Made by a program: the position numbers and the translations under genes. 39,866 bases of DNA from assembly GCA_025765615.1 (NCBI GenBank), contig JAIVFJ010000451.1, positions 1 to 39,866 on the forward strand. The letters are read 5' to 3'. Source of the DNA: Zopfochytrium polystomum (taxonomy: Eukaryota; Chytridiomycota; Chytridiomycetes; Chytridiales; Chytridiaceae). Under the pieces are notes generated by a model. That model worked only from the letters and a program-made list of their open reading frames with translations. It had not been told where the DNA came from and made no database searches. This document shows, one piece after another, positions 19,114 through 31,000 of this stretch; the first letter of the stretch is position 1; the number at the start of each line of letters is the position of its first letter.

Positions 19114-22100
19114 TCACCTCCTCTTCTTCCCCCCCTTTTTGTGCCTCCCGGTTCTCTGCAACCTCTTCTCCTTTGCCCTCCTCTCGTTTGCAATCTGCGC
19201 CGCAGTCTTGAGCTCGCTGCCTCCCTTTGCGGCGCGGGACGGCCTGCTGACCGGAGGGCCCGCCACCGGGATCTTGATCTTCTTGCCCGTGCCCTTGCCT
19301 TTCGCCTCCAGCCGCATGTTTCGCTCGGCTGCAGCCATTTTGCGCGCGTAGTTCTTCGAGTTGGGGTTGGCGGGCGTCACCTTGTTGTGTCGGTAGGTCT
19401 TTACGCCAAACGCGGTGCCGCGGGTGGTAGGGATGGAGGCTGCCGGAAGCTCCTCTTCACCATTTCGGGGAAGCACGAGCCTGGTCCTCTTTTGCCATTT
19501 TTCAAACCTGTGCAGCGAGCAGCGAAGAAAAAGGAGAAGAGGTGGACGAGAGTTAAAACAGGTATTAATTCCTAGTCTGGATTGCCAGGAGAAGGATCTT
19601 CAAATGTTGCAAAGTCTCGCAGTGGCCCTGCCTAACGAACAGATCAGGTGCTCCAGTGAGAGGAAACGTGCAGATCTCGTTCTCCCGCGCCTTAGTAACT
19701 CCATTCTCCACGCATTCATTGAAGGAGGTGAAGCTAATTGCCGCGGTGTTTGCGGAAGAGAGGAAACGAGAAATGCAAACGAAGAAAGAAAAATGGGCTT
19801 GAATTGCATCACCTGTCAGATTTGAAGGAGGCCGGTACCGATGCGCCACTCTCCGTCTTAATGCGTTTCCGGTTATCGCCCCCGGTGGTTTCCCGGATGA
19901 AGCGATGCTTCTTCTTGTCCCAAACTAGCGCTCCCTTCTGCCGCTTTGACGTTCGCAAGCCGTCCGCGTCGTCGCCGGCCACATCCATCACCACGTCGCT
20001 TGCACGCTCGGCGAAGCTCTGAGCAACGCTGGAGCCGGACGTCGAACTGGCGTTGACCGCGTAACCGCGCTCCGTAGCCGAGTCTTTCGGGAAGTGAGAC
20101 ATGTAGAAATCCGAGTCACGCGAGTCGTCCGATTTCTTTTCGCCGTCCCCGCGCTTGCGCTTTTTCGAGGGTATCGTGGTGAAAGACTCCTTCGAGATAT
20201 TAGAGAAACCCTCAGACATTATAATGTGTACCGTTAGGTCGACTTCACCAGTTTCATGTTTCGACGTGGTCAGGGCGGTGATTTGTTTGGCCCGACTCTC
20301 AGAGTGGATTCCGCTCAGCAAAGACTTCTTCTTTTCTATTGCGGACGAGAGCTGTCGCCTTCGTAGTTGCATCAGCACTGCTTCTGGCGAGTTCATTCCA
20401 CGCTTGCCAACTTCGAACACGGTCTGTGCGTTTGGCAATCAACAAGATGAGCCAAAGGACTTGCATCCAACATACCTCTGGTGGTCGGAACCTCGCAATT
20501 TCATCCAAAATAGACACTCGCTTGACTTCAGCTACACCCACAAGAGTTCCAATATACGGGTGGACGCCGAGTTGCGCCTCTGAAATTTCCTTCGCCCTGA
20601 TGTAGCTTTCCCTTGCAGCAGTTCCTCTTGTCTTGTAGTACATTCGGTAGCCGTTTTTGACTCCCTGCTGAAGGGTTTGGAGTGTCACATCCTGTTTCAG
20701 CCATTCTTGAATCCGCTCCCGATCGACATCCAGCGCAGACTGTGGGAGATGGCCAAGAATGATGTCGGAGACGTAGTTGGGCTCACGCGCATGAGCCGAC
20801 TCGTCGGTAAAAACGGAGCTGTAGATGAGGGGTCGGGCGGTAAAGAGCTGGAAATCCACAAGGAAAGGCAACTGGAAGGTGTACATGAGATGATGCTGAA
20901 TCAATTTCAATCAATTTTAAACCGCCATTACCTCGTCGTTGCAAACCAGAGAAAAGGCAATACCTTTCCTTCCAGCGCGGCCAACACGACCAACACGATG
21001 CACCATTAGCTTGCTCGAGGCCGGAAAATCGTAGTTGATGACATTGTCCAGCAGTGGTATATCTATACCGCGAGCAGCGACATCTGTAACGACAAGAACT
21101 TTTCTATCACCGTTTCGGAACTTGGCAATGTGGATATTACGAGCGACTTGGTCCAGTGAGCCGAAGATGTACGTATTGCTTATTCCAGCTTTCGTCAAGA
21201 GCTCGTGCACATATTCGACAAGATGTTTGGTAGCGACGAACACAATAGTCTGCTGGTCCGCTGGAATCACTGTCGACAACATGTACAGAAGCGCAGCATC
21301 TTTTTCCTCCGACTTGACATTGAAAAACAGCATTTGGAGATCCGGGCCGATCTTAGTGTCCACGTCCAATCGAATCAGTGCAGGATCAGAGAGGCCAGCC
21401 TTTGCAAAATCTACTAGCATCTTCGGTAGTGTTGCAGAAACGAGAAGGGTCTGCCGTGCTTCAGGCAGTTTGAACAGAATTTCGTGGAGCTGTTCGGCAA
21501 AACCCATTTCGAATAGCCTTCCAAGCAAACTGAGCTACATATGAAAAAGTCGGTTGGCATTCTCACCTATCGGCCTCATCGAACACAACATACTCGACAG
21601 TTTTTAGATCGATGTTCATTTCGATGATGAGATGCATCAGCCGACCGGGAGTGGCAATAATTCTGGAGTTGTTTGAGGTTACAGAAGCCTAAGCGGGAGA
21701 ACCCACATGTCAGGATTGGATGCGACCGCAGCGAATTGTTCGTCCAAACTGTCACCACCGACAAGCATGCATGCCCGAAGATCGGTGTGCTTCCCAAGTT
21801 CTTTCACGAACTTCAGAGTTTGCAGAGCAAGCTCGCGAGCTGGAGTCAAAATAAGGCCACGTGCTCCAACTCTTGCAGAATGAGACTTCAGCTTTTCGAG
21901 AAGTGGAATTATAAAAGCTGCCGTCTTGCCACTTCCTGTTCTTGCCATGGCTACAATGTCACGGTTGTCCATAATAACGGGGATCGCTTTCCGCTGAATA
22001 GGGGTGGGAACTTTGTAGCCCTTATGAAGAATGCCGGAATAAATTGGGTAGCTCAACCCTGGGGAAGTCGTGATCAGCTACATCATGAACGACGCATAAT

Positions 22101-22911
22101 ACAATACGAATTTCTTACCCATTGACTGGAAACCGCCAGTCTTCTTATGTTTCCTGTTTGCAGCTTTGACCGACTTTGAAATACGCTCACCATCGCTATC
22201 TCCATCTTCGGACTCGTCGCCATCCTCCGACTGAGCTCCCACATCAGCATCGTCCGATGTCGCACCGCCCTTTTCGAGCGCTTCCTCCTTTCCGCCTTCG
22301 TCATCATCATTCTCATCGTCTCCTCCAGCTCCACTTTCATCGCCACTTTCTTCGCCCTCGCTCACTTCGGAGGCGTCCGACTCCCACCCGCTCGTCCCGT
22401 CATCTGCGGGCTCTGGCTCAGCCGGCACCTCCTCAAACCCTTCCTCCTCCGACAGACCGTCATCGCTTCCGTCCGCGTCAGGACCACGCTTCTTCCCGCC
22501 CCGTGAGCCGCCTCGCCGTCCGCCTCGCCCTCGGCCTCCGCGTCCGCGAGCGGCCGAGGCACCTTTGCCCTTTGCCGGAGAAGCGTCCCTCCCGCCCCGC
22601 TTCATCTCGCGACCGGCCCCGCCGTTGCCGTCCTTGCGCTTCGCCATGACGCTGCCACCGCGGCTGGCGCGGAACCGATCAGCGCTCGGCTGCCTGCCTC
22701 GGTTGTTGCCGGACGGTCGCCCGCGCGATGAGGCCTTTGCGACGGCGCCGCCGCGAGATCCGCTTCGGGAGGACGCCCCGCCACCACCGCCTCGTGATCC
22801 GCCTTTAGATGCACCTCGAGACGCGCCTCGAGACGCGCCTCGAGATCTGCCTCCGCTGGAGCCGCCGCCGCCTCTGCCGCGTCCTCGACCGCCGCCCCGC
22901 CCAAAGCCCAT
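19114..22911 (-). CDS. DBP10: ATP-dependent DEAD-box RNA helicase Dbp10 (DDX54)
   Basis: Nucleolar helicase for 60S ribosomal subunit assembly. Seven exons: 22119-22911, 21707-22058, 21567-21662, 20932-21517, 20476-20895, 19813-20423 and 19114-19507, all in frame, giving 1083 residues. The Q-motif region is '[20 protein letters not shown]'. Helicase motifs are '[11 protein letters not shown]' (I), 'TPARELALQ', 'TPGRLMHL', 'DEAD' (II), 'VSATLP' (III), '[11 protein letters not shown]' (V) and '[13 protein letters not shown]' (VI). The Dbp10 C-terminal domain is visible as '[10 protein letters not shown]', '[11 protein letters not shown]' and '[16 protein letters not shown]', followed by a Lys/Arg-rich tail. 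The N-terminus is unusual: about 130 residues of RGG/SRG repeats precede a long acidic stretch, making the protein longer than yeast or human forms. It is divergent from NUDC. Confidence 0.96.
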
Positions 22912-23044
22912 GCTGTCGATTTACTTGGTGGAGGGGTAAAGAAAGTAAGAAAGAAAGAAAAGCAAGAAAGAAAGAAAGGGAACCAATAGGGACTGAACCG
23001 GTCGTGGAAGAGAATCGAACTCAGTGACAAGACAAACAGCGCGG
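22912..23044. promoter_or_regulatory. Shared divergent promoter of DBP10 and NUDC
   Basis: 133 bp separate the two start codons. The segment contains a purine-rich GAAA repeat on the plus strand (about 22937-22979) and no clear TATA box. Both genes must start transcription here or very nearby. Confidence 0.6.
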
Positions 23045-24173
23045 ATGATGTCCTCGAGCAGCACCGACGACGCGACGGTCCCCGACCCCGCCGTCGACAC
23101 CCCCGCCGTCGACACCCCCGCCGCCGACGCCAGCAACGACGATGCAAAAGAAAAGGCCGACCGTGAGCGCGAGGCCGCCGAGCAGGCAGGTGAGTTACGG
23201 AACAGCCAGCTGAAGCGAGATGATGATACAGCAGAACACCGCCGTCATTTATTGCTTCGCCCCTCATTGGACTTTGTACCCACTCCGTCCTCCCCAAACT
23301 TCTACCCAGCCCTTCCCTACAAGTGGCGGCAAACATTGGTGGACGTCGACGTCATTGTCAACGTCGGTAAAGGCATTAAGAGCCGAGATCTGGCCGTAGT
23401 CCTCGCAAAATCCAAGATCTCGGTTGGGTTCAAGGGAAAGGAACCTATCTTTGCGGTGAGCCGAGTGAAACGTTTCATTGAAAAGCGGACGACCGGTCGC
23501 TGACGGGCGGATTGGGGTATAGGGCGAACTGTGCAAGCCAATCAAGGTTGAAGACTCCACGTGGATACTCGGTGAGTGATTGCCCAGGGGGGGCGGAGTT
23601 TTCATGCAACCGATTAAACCAAAGAAGCACGACTAAGCGAGTAATCTTGCGGGAGCAGACAACGGAGAGATCCAAATTCACCTTGAAAAGGTGAACAAGC
23701 AGGAATGGTGGAAGAACGTAGTGACGCACCATCCGGCCATCGATACGACGAAGATCCAGCCAGAAAACTCGAAGCTGAGCGACTTGGACGGAGAGACTCG
23801 GTCAATGGTTCGTTCCACGGAGGAGCGTGATGGACCCTTCGAGAGCATTCCTGCTTGCCCATTTCCGAAACTTACCTCTAACACTGCGCGGTTTCTTCCT
23901 TATAGGTTGAAAAAATGATGGTTTGTGCTTTCGCTTTACTTCCCCAGGGGTTATGGCTGATAGCACGCGTCTTGTGTGAATAGTTTGACCAGCGGCAAAA
24001 GTCTATGGGCCTGCCCTCAAGTGACGAGCTTAAAAAGCAGGAAATTTTGAAAAAGTTCCAGGCTCAGGCACGTCGTTTGATTTTGCCGGTTCCTCTTCCT
24101 CTCGCTAATTCCTAATCTGTGTGCACCAAACCAGCACCCTGAGATGGACTTTTCAAAGGCCAAGTTCTCTTGA
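23045..24173 (+). CDS. NUDC: Nuclear distribution protein NudC (CS-domain co-chaperone)
   Basis: Hsp90-type co-chaperone of the dynein/LIS1 nuclear migration pathway. Seven exons: 23045-23189, 23310-23455, 23523-23571, 23659-23807, 23906-23920, 23984-24067 and 24135-24173, giving 208 residues, close to the short fungal form (Aspergillus NudC is about 200). An acidic, alanine-rich N-terminus with VDTPA repeats precedes the CS domain ('[16 protein letters not shown]', '[20 protein letters not shown]', 'STWILD', '[12 protein letters not shown]'). The highly conserved tail reads '[20 protein letters not shown]', '[12 protein letters not shown]', '[12 protein letters not shown]'. One exon is only 15 bases. 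The last intron appears to be GC-AG (24068-24134), because no GT donor keeps the conserved tail in frame. The long N-terminal dimerisation region of animal NudC is absent. Confidence 0.96.
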
Positions 24174-24756
24174 TCACGGATTCATTTCGGGGAGGCCGCG
24201 CTGCTTGAGTTTTCAGGTGCTTTGTACAAAGAGGATGAGGAATTTGGGATTGGTGCTGTGAGTTGTTGAATAAAGCTTGCGCGAGCGAGCGAGCATGGTG
24301 GTTGGAAGCCGTAGAAAGTTTCATTTTTGTCTGGTCTCAGCAAAGGGACAACCACGACCGAACAAGCCACTAACATCGGGTCTTCGCCGTTTTACTGGCG
24401 AAACTGTTTGTTCATGGTCTCAACAATCTCCTACGCATATGAAGAACTGATGAAAAATGCAAAAAAAATCGACTCGCGGCTTCATACTCTGACAACAAAC
24501 TCTTGTTGGCAAATGCGTGGATGGTGCAGGTGTCTTGGATCGGATGCGTAATCTGTTGCGAAAGAGGTAGTGTTGGGCCCGACAAACTGAAGCCACGTCG
24601 GAAACAATGCAGCTACTCAGTAGGTAACAGGTAATAGGAAGCTATTGCGGACCTTCCTTCACTGACGAAGCACACTGTGAATGAAGCTTCCACGGCATGA
24701 AGAAAGTGACATCAGCCGCGAGGGTGAGGAAGGAGCAAAAGAAATTTTGTATTCTA
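24174..24756. other. Convergent intergenic region, nothing recognised
   Basis: About 580 bp between the stop codons of NUDC (plus) and DNAAF3 (minus). AATAAA occurs near 24270 and could be the NUDC polyadenylation signal. No coding segment could be supported. Confidence 0.4.
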
Positions 24757-26778
24757 TCATGGCGAATACTGCAGGGTTACTTCAGAGTGTTCTGGTTGAC
24801 CCTGTGACTTTCTTTTCGTCCGGAAAACAAGGAAGTCCACATCCTTTGCGACGATAACGTCGGGATTCCCATTTCCAGAAGGGTACAGTTCAAAGCGGTC
24901 ACGCTGCGTCGCTAAGTCGCATACTTTTCGCCGGAATGCAGTTGTCTGCTCCTTGTTCAAATCCAAAAGATATCTTCGCAGCCAGACAGAATTTTATCAG
25001 TCCAGTCGACAGAAAATGTTGCAGAAGTGGATACGTACTTTCCAGTTTCGACAATCACTTCTGTGTCGAGAATGGAATCGCTGCCCGTGGCAGAGCTTGG
25101 ACCACTTTCGCCTTGGTTGATGTTGTCCGCCAGAAGACAGGGGTCCAGCAAGTCCTCGATGAGGTGGGCGAAAGATGACGAGACAAAGATTTTATGCATC
25201 TTGTGGCTGGATTTGGCAAGCCTGGCAACAGCTTGAGAGGGATCGCACGGTAGAAACGTTATATTCAAGCCTGCCAATGGAGGGATCGATCCCGACTTGG
25301 AGGCTTTAGGAAGAGCTGCCTGTTAGCACCGCAAATTCTACAAGAACAAGCATTCGAACCATGATAATTCTTGATAAACTCTGACACGTTATACTCGGCG
25401 ATTTCCCCACTCGTCTGCGAAAGAATTATGCTTTAGTTCAGCACAGCAACAATTCCACGAACGCCGCGGTACGAACGTGCTTATGAACATCATTTGCTGT
25501 TTTCAAAAGCTCCGCGTTGTCAGTTTCCACACCAAAAGGAAGAAACGGGCCCGTCACGATGTCGCTGAAGTAGCCCCATTTGCTGACTTTTAAGCCATCC
25601 TTCAAAAAAAGCATCAGCGTAACGAGAGGCGGTGGACTTTGAAGTGCACCTGTTTGAGCAAGCTTACTGTTGCAGTTGTCCGATTCGGTACATCATATTC
25701 AGATTCTCGAACTTCGAACGCGATTCCGTGGAGGCGCCATCTCAAGAATTCAGATTTGTGGATGATTGGTGCCTAATATTGTGGTGAGGGAGGGATCGTA
25801 TTTCCCGTTTCCAAACCTTTTCTCGCAGCTTCATGTGGTAGTCCCAGTCCACTGCATCTGCTCTTGTATCGTACCTTACACCGTAATAGCGGCGCAGCCT
25901 GAAGTCTCTGGCGTGATCATACAGATTACTGATAGCAGTGCAGACAGAGAAACAGGCAAGCTACCTGAGCTGGGCAATGTCGTAAGACCTTCCATCACCG
26001 CGCCAGAATTTGAGCACAGCCTCAATGTCATCTCGCTCTCGAAATTTAAGCCAGGAAAAGTCGAAATGTGATGAAAGCGGACCACAACCATCGGTGACGA
26101 TTCTAGCGTTTGTCAGCAATGGAACAACGCATGCACCGGGACGTGGCACCTTGTAAGTGTTGGTATCAGGGTTTCGAGCAGATCGGCTGTCCTGCGGCGA
26201 ATAAATGTGTTTCCGAGCAGTTCCAAAATCTGTTGCGATTTCTCTGAACAAACGTTAGAATTGGTTTGGTAAGTTCGTTCACATAAGGTACCCAGAGTTG
26301 AAACATCATCTTCTCTCATAAAAAGCCACAAAATCAGCAAAGTCCGAGCTATAAGAGGAGCTTGCTGCTCAAACACATGAAACTAGAGGTGGGTTTAGAA
26401 AGCCATTTACAAAAAGGCCATTTTTACACTCAGGTTGACCCTCCTTCCTGTCCGCTGAAAGAACGTGTGAATCGAGCCAAGTGTCTTGATAATATGACGG
26501 CCGTCTCTGCAATCAAAGAGCAGACAGTTCAGATCCAGTGGTGCCTCTGGGATTCTCGGTCTTTCAGTACAAACTCTGGCAGACGCGTTGGCAGTACCTT
26601 CTGCGACTTCAACGAAACTCGCCGAAGACGGGCTTTGATGACTTGACCCGACATATTTCGGTTGATCAGAGGCAGTTGCGCCATTTGCTGAACAATAAAG
26701 GTCTGGTGCAGTAACGCGCGCGGTGAGGTTAAGAGCGCGGGAGAATCCAAAAACTCCAACAGGTCCGCTGCCCTCCAT
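24757..26778 (-). CDS. DNAAF3: Dynein axonemal assembly factor 3 (DNAAF3 / PF22)
   Basis: Cytoplasmic factor needed to pre-assemble axonemal dynein arms before transport into motile flagella. Ten exons: 26428-26778, 26292-26382, 26150-26243, 25965-26102, 25817-25898, 25668-25772, 25477-25599, 25360-25414, 25039-25315 and 24757-24973, giving 510 residues (human 541). Family landmarks in order are 'GFSRALNL', 'LNCLLFDCRDGRHIIKTLGS', 'LKFRERDDIEAVLKFWRG', 'LRRYYGVRYDTRADAVDWDY', 'FLRWRLHGIAFEVRESEYDV', 'PNRTTAT', 'KWGYFSDIVTGPFLPFGVET', 'SGEIAEYNV', 'HKIFVSSSFAHLI' and 'VIVETGKYLLDLNKEQ'. All junction phases close. Its presence implies a motile flagellated stage, since fungi without zoospores have lost this gene family. 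Confidence 0.93.
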
Positions 26779-28001
26779 TTTCTTCTGTTCGAAGTTCCTG
26801 AAACTGCACACTTGCGGAGATCTTAGCAGAAATTCCAGCTACTGGAGATATCTGCGTCTTGCAGCAGATGAGGGTGATTGAAAGGATGGAAGAAAAGGGC
26901 TGAAGTGATGTGCGGCAAAGTGGTGCACACGCAGAAAGGGAGAAGTCAGATTGCGAGCAAGGTTTACGCTACTCGAGCCCCCAGGATCGTAAGGCAGCAC
27001 AAACCAAAGAATTGAATCGGTCGACGCTGACTAACACGGCCGAATGCCCAGAATCCAAACTGCAAGTCCACCACAGTTTGAGTCACCGGAATGCCAGGGT
27101 CCTTAGTATACCGTTAAACAAAAGAAAACCAAAATCAATCTCTCAAATGATTATTCAGGATAAGGGAGAGAGATGGAAGCGAGAGAGACTCAGAGGGGGG
27201 GCGGAGGCTGCACTCGTGGCCTCGGGCGGCAAGCGTGTCGAAACTGTCTAAAAAGGGTTGGAGATACAATTATCAAGGCGGCCTCGAAAGCGGCGGTGAA
27301 AGTTGTGGTGATGCCAAACCCGACGATGAAGCCGTCGGTTATGGTAAAAGAGGTGGCGATTACATGATAGAGGCCGATGGTCGTTAGCGGCGGAATAATG
27401 GTGGTGTGATTGTGGCGGCGGTGATGGTGATAACGATGGTGTCGGAAATGGCGACCGCACTGGATCAGTTATCAACGTCGGCGACGATGGCGGTGGCTTC
27501 CGCCAAGGTATGAAGAAGAGATCGCGAATAGGTTGGGTAGGGATGGATTGGGATAATATCATTCCTGCACTACGTGCACGAGGGCAACGAGAACGAAGGT
27601 GTTTGGGCGATTGGGGACAACAGAGTAGTGCTTACCGATTCTCTTAAGAGAGTGTCTTCGAGCCGAAGCCCAAAAAATCGCGAAGCCACACGGACGAAAC
27701 CCTTCTGTTGTTTGGGATTGCAGAGCTGACTTGGCAGTTAAAGGCCCAAAACTGCCAGTACCCTGCAAAAAAATAGTAAAAATGGGGGGAAAAGGTATGA
27801 GAGAGCCTGCAGCTCAAGTTGTGATGGTCCTATTGGTCCACTTTGTATGCAGCAAGTTTTTCATGGGGACGTTGGTGTAGTATCCTCTTTTTTCTCTTCT
27901 ATCGAGCGTTGGAAGACAAAGGTATAAACAGAAGATATATTCCTTTTTTTTTTCTTTCTGAAGTTCCGCCCACGAAACCCACCAAAAGCTGAAACAGCCC
28001 T
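26779..28001. other. Intergenic with triplet-rich low complexity
   Basis: 1.2 kb between the DNAAF3 start and the SIN3 stop. At about 27260-27480 both strands are dominated by imperfect GGT/GAT-type triplets (ACC/ATC on the minus strand). These keep more than one frame open and give hydrophobic-looking translations, but no start, splice or family support was found. AT-rich tracts at about 27930-27960 suit SIN3 3' sequence. It presumably includes the DNAAF3 promoter. Confidence 0.4.
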
Positions 28002-31000
28002 TCACTGTTCAGTCCGAGATTTGATCCATCCTCTCCACTTCGCAGCACGAATTTTTTCCGCTTGTTCCCCGAAAAGCTGCGGTTGAAAAGTGCTACCCAT
28101 TTCTGCTCTGTCCGCTTTCAAGAGTCTTGCCACTCGTCGTCTTTCGTTCATTGAACAAAAGTAGTCCTCCGTGAACGGCACAAAGTAAGCCTTCCTTGTC
28201 TTGTCGCAGATTTTGATTTCCAAGTCATTTTTCACGTCCGCAGCTTCAATCGCGGAGGAACGTCGAGACGAGAAATTTCGCTTCAAAAAGGGGTTTCTGC
28301 ACAAATCTTCGCTTTTGACTGTTGCAGACGAGAGTCGATTTATATAACTGCTCCAGTGATTATCGACTACCGACAAAGGATCCCGAAACCGGTCATCTCT
28401 TTTTAGCTGACAAATTGTGAGAGTTTTCGAATCTGGAATCTGTCATTGAAAAGATTCAGCTCGCATTACTTATTCGAAACCACCAACATATTCAAAACGA
28501 AAAAGTCTATCTTCTTCCAGGAGATTTCCTTCAGCCTTGATTCGATACTCCTCTTCCCACGCAATGCCGCTAGCTTTGCTTTCCCAGTCGGTCCATAAAA
28601 GCTCCGCTAACGCAAAGTTTGCTTTGTCAGAGACTATCATAATAAGGTGCTTGACAATTGCTTGAACCAATTTATCCATTGAGAACGATAGGAAAGCGGA
28701 GGAACCGTATAGCGATCTGCATCTTTCTTCAAACTCATTCTGATCGATTTTGCATTCAATTAAGTCGAGTAATTGCGCGAGAAATCGCCGGTACGTAGAC
28801 TGCTCTTGGGCTAAGTGGAGTTCGGAGTAGGAATTATGCGGTGAAGAGCTAGATTTTCGTCGGTTTGATGAGTTGACAGCAAGATCTTTGAGTTTTAAAA
28901 GTCTCGAGTAGAATATCTAAATAATAAAGTTTTAGATGCTGATGCGCATGGCCGCATTAGGCGAATAATATACCTGATAAAGTCGCAGAAACAAGTAAAA
29001 ATTGGAGTTTCCGAACATAGGAGCGATCTTTGCGCAACCGCTACTAAATTCATCATTTGCGTCCTCCTGTCCATGATTGGCGCTGTGCGCAGAAGCTGCT
29101 TGTTCTTCGACAAGATTTGAAACCTCGATGCCCTTGGTGCTATCAGCCGATTGAATGATAGGTCCCCTCCCAGCCGAACGATGCGATTGCGCTTTGAAGG
29201 TTGGATCGAAGTCGGCTACATCAACACCAAAAATTCGACTCAGATGGAACGACAAAAAATCTCCGACTCTATCCCAGTTGATCTTGGAATCAATAGCCAT
29301 TTGGGACACATGCGCCATGATGATGTGGAAAGAATCGCCGAAAAATAAGGTTGTCAGGGAACAGAAAAGCAAGATCGAAATCGCTCATAGAGTCCACAGC
29401 AGAGCTGAATTTACTGCGATTAAGCTTCTCCTGGTAAAGTAGATCTATTTCCGCGAGGAGTGCTTTCGGGGAGATGGATTTGCGGTCGACTAGTTTGAAC
29501 GAAGTGCCTTGATGATCCAAAGCTCTGTAGAAGTTTTTGTCTTCAATTTCTCGCCACACAGTATTCCATTCAGCCTTTCTGAAAGATTAGAACTCTGGGA
29601 GACATTCTCTTAAGAGACCTGATAGCGCTTCCACTCTTCATTTATATTCTTGAGTCGCTTGAGAACAATTGGTACCGCAACAGCCGGATTATTGTGAAGC
29701 TGTTCAATAACCTCTAGTCCCCTTTCGTTGTCGTAGACCTTCTTAATAGTTCTTTTATAAAGGCTTTTGGACGAGCCTCCACAAGAATAAGCGATTGACA
29801 GACAAAACTACATGCATACCTCCAAGCCCTATTGGAAGTCTGAAATTCCTTTGTTCCTCGTGGGACATCGTCTGGATTTTTGAATTGATTGTCTCCAGGA
29901 GCGCAATTGTATGCATATTGCCATCAATGTTGAAGTCAAACTCATACCGCTCTTCTTCGCATCGATGAAGAGCTTCTTCATAGAGAGTCTTCTTGTGGGA
30001 AATGAAACCCGTTTCTGAAACATACGCTGGCTGGGAGACCCATTCAAGGTTTAAGACTTCGCGGCAAAGTTCATCTTGCCCAGAACATATTGGACGACTT
30101 AACTAGGACAGGGAAAGTATGAATTGTCTCTAACCATGAAGCTCTGAGCTCAAAAAGACTTACTGCAGATGGTAATCTTCGATAACTGTGTCCTACGCGA
30201 GAAACTGATCCACTCACAGACTGAGTCCACTCTCGATAATCTGTTTCTTCATTTAACGTCAGCTTTAACCACAAACATGTGAAATTGGGGCCAACAACAA
30301 AATCTTACCCATTTCATCGTACTTTACAAAAGTTTTAAACCACTGAAATACTTCGGGAACTTTTGACAAAAAAAACTTTCACACGATCGACCAAGGTGTG
30401 GGTGCTAATGATACTTTGGCTAAATAGATTCAGGAGTTTCAAGAATTCGCAGTATGTGGCTCGGTCACTGATTGCCTGCTTGCATCGATGAAGCCAAGCC
30501 ATCTCCTCCAAATCATCAGTAACCGCTCCTTGATTCAGGTTTGAAGAAAGGCTGGTTAAAGGAAACGAAGGAAGCGACTTGAATGAGGAATGAAATCTTG
30601 GTATTCCAGGCATCTCGTCTGATTCCATCATTGGGTGAGGTGTATATTGGCAAGGAGCTTCCTGAATCACTCTGGCTCTCTTATTAGGCCCTGCTGATAG
30701 CCCTGATTCGAGGGTTTTATTCATGGAAGCTGTCTTTATTTCGGCTGGGTCACCCTCTTCGACGGGGCTTGCAGCTGAAAAGGTTCGCTTCGAACTTTTT
30801 GCTGAGGGATTGTCCGTCAAAGCATCAGGGTTGTTGCTTTCCTTTGCTGTTTCCCCTGCCCTGAGGATTCCAAGGAATAGTGTCTCTTTCAGCTTCATTT
30901 GGAATAAGTCAATGGTTAAGATAAAAAGCAAGGGACGATTACCATAGCCGGAGTAACGGCAGGAAAACAATTGCTTGAATTCAATTAGCAAATCAGGTGC

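Noticed and set aside
27260..27480. Hydrophobic minus-strand translations suggesting a small membrane protein
   Set aside because: The sequence is built of ACC/ATC-type triplets, so several frames look hydrophobic. There is no start, splice or family support.
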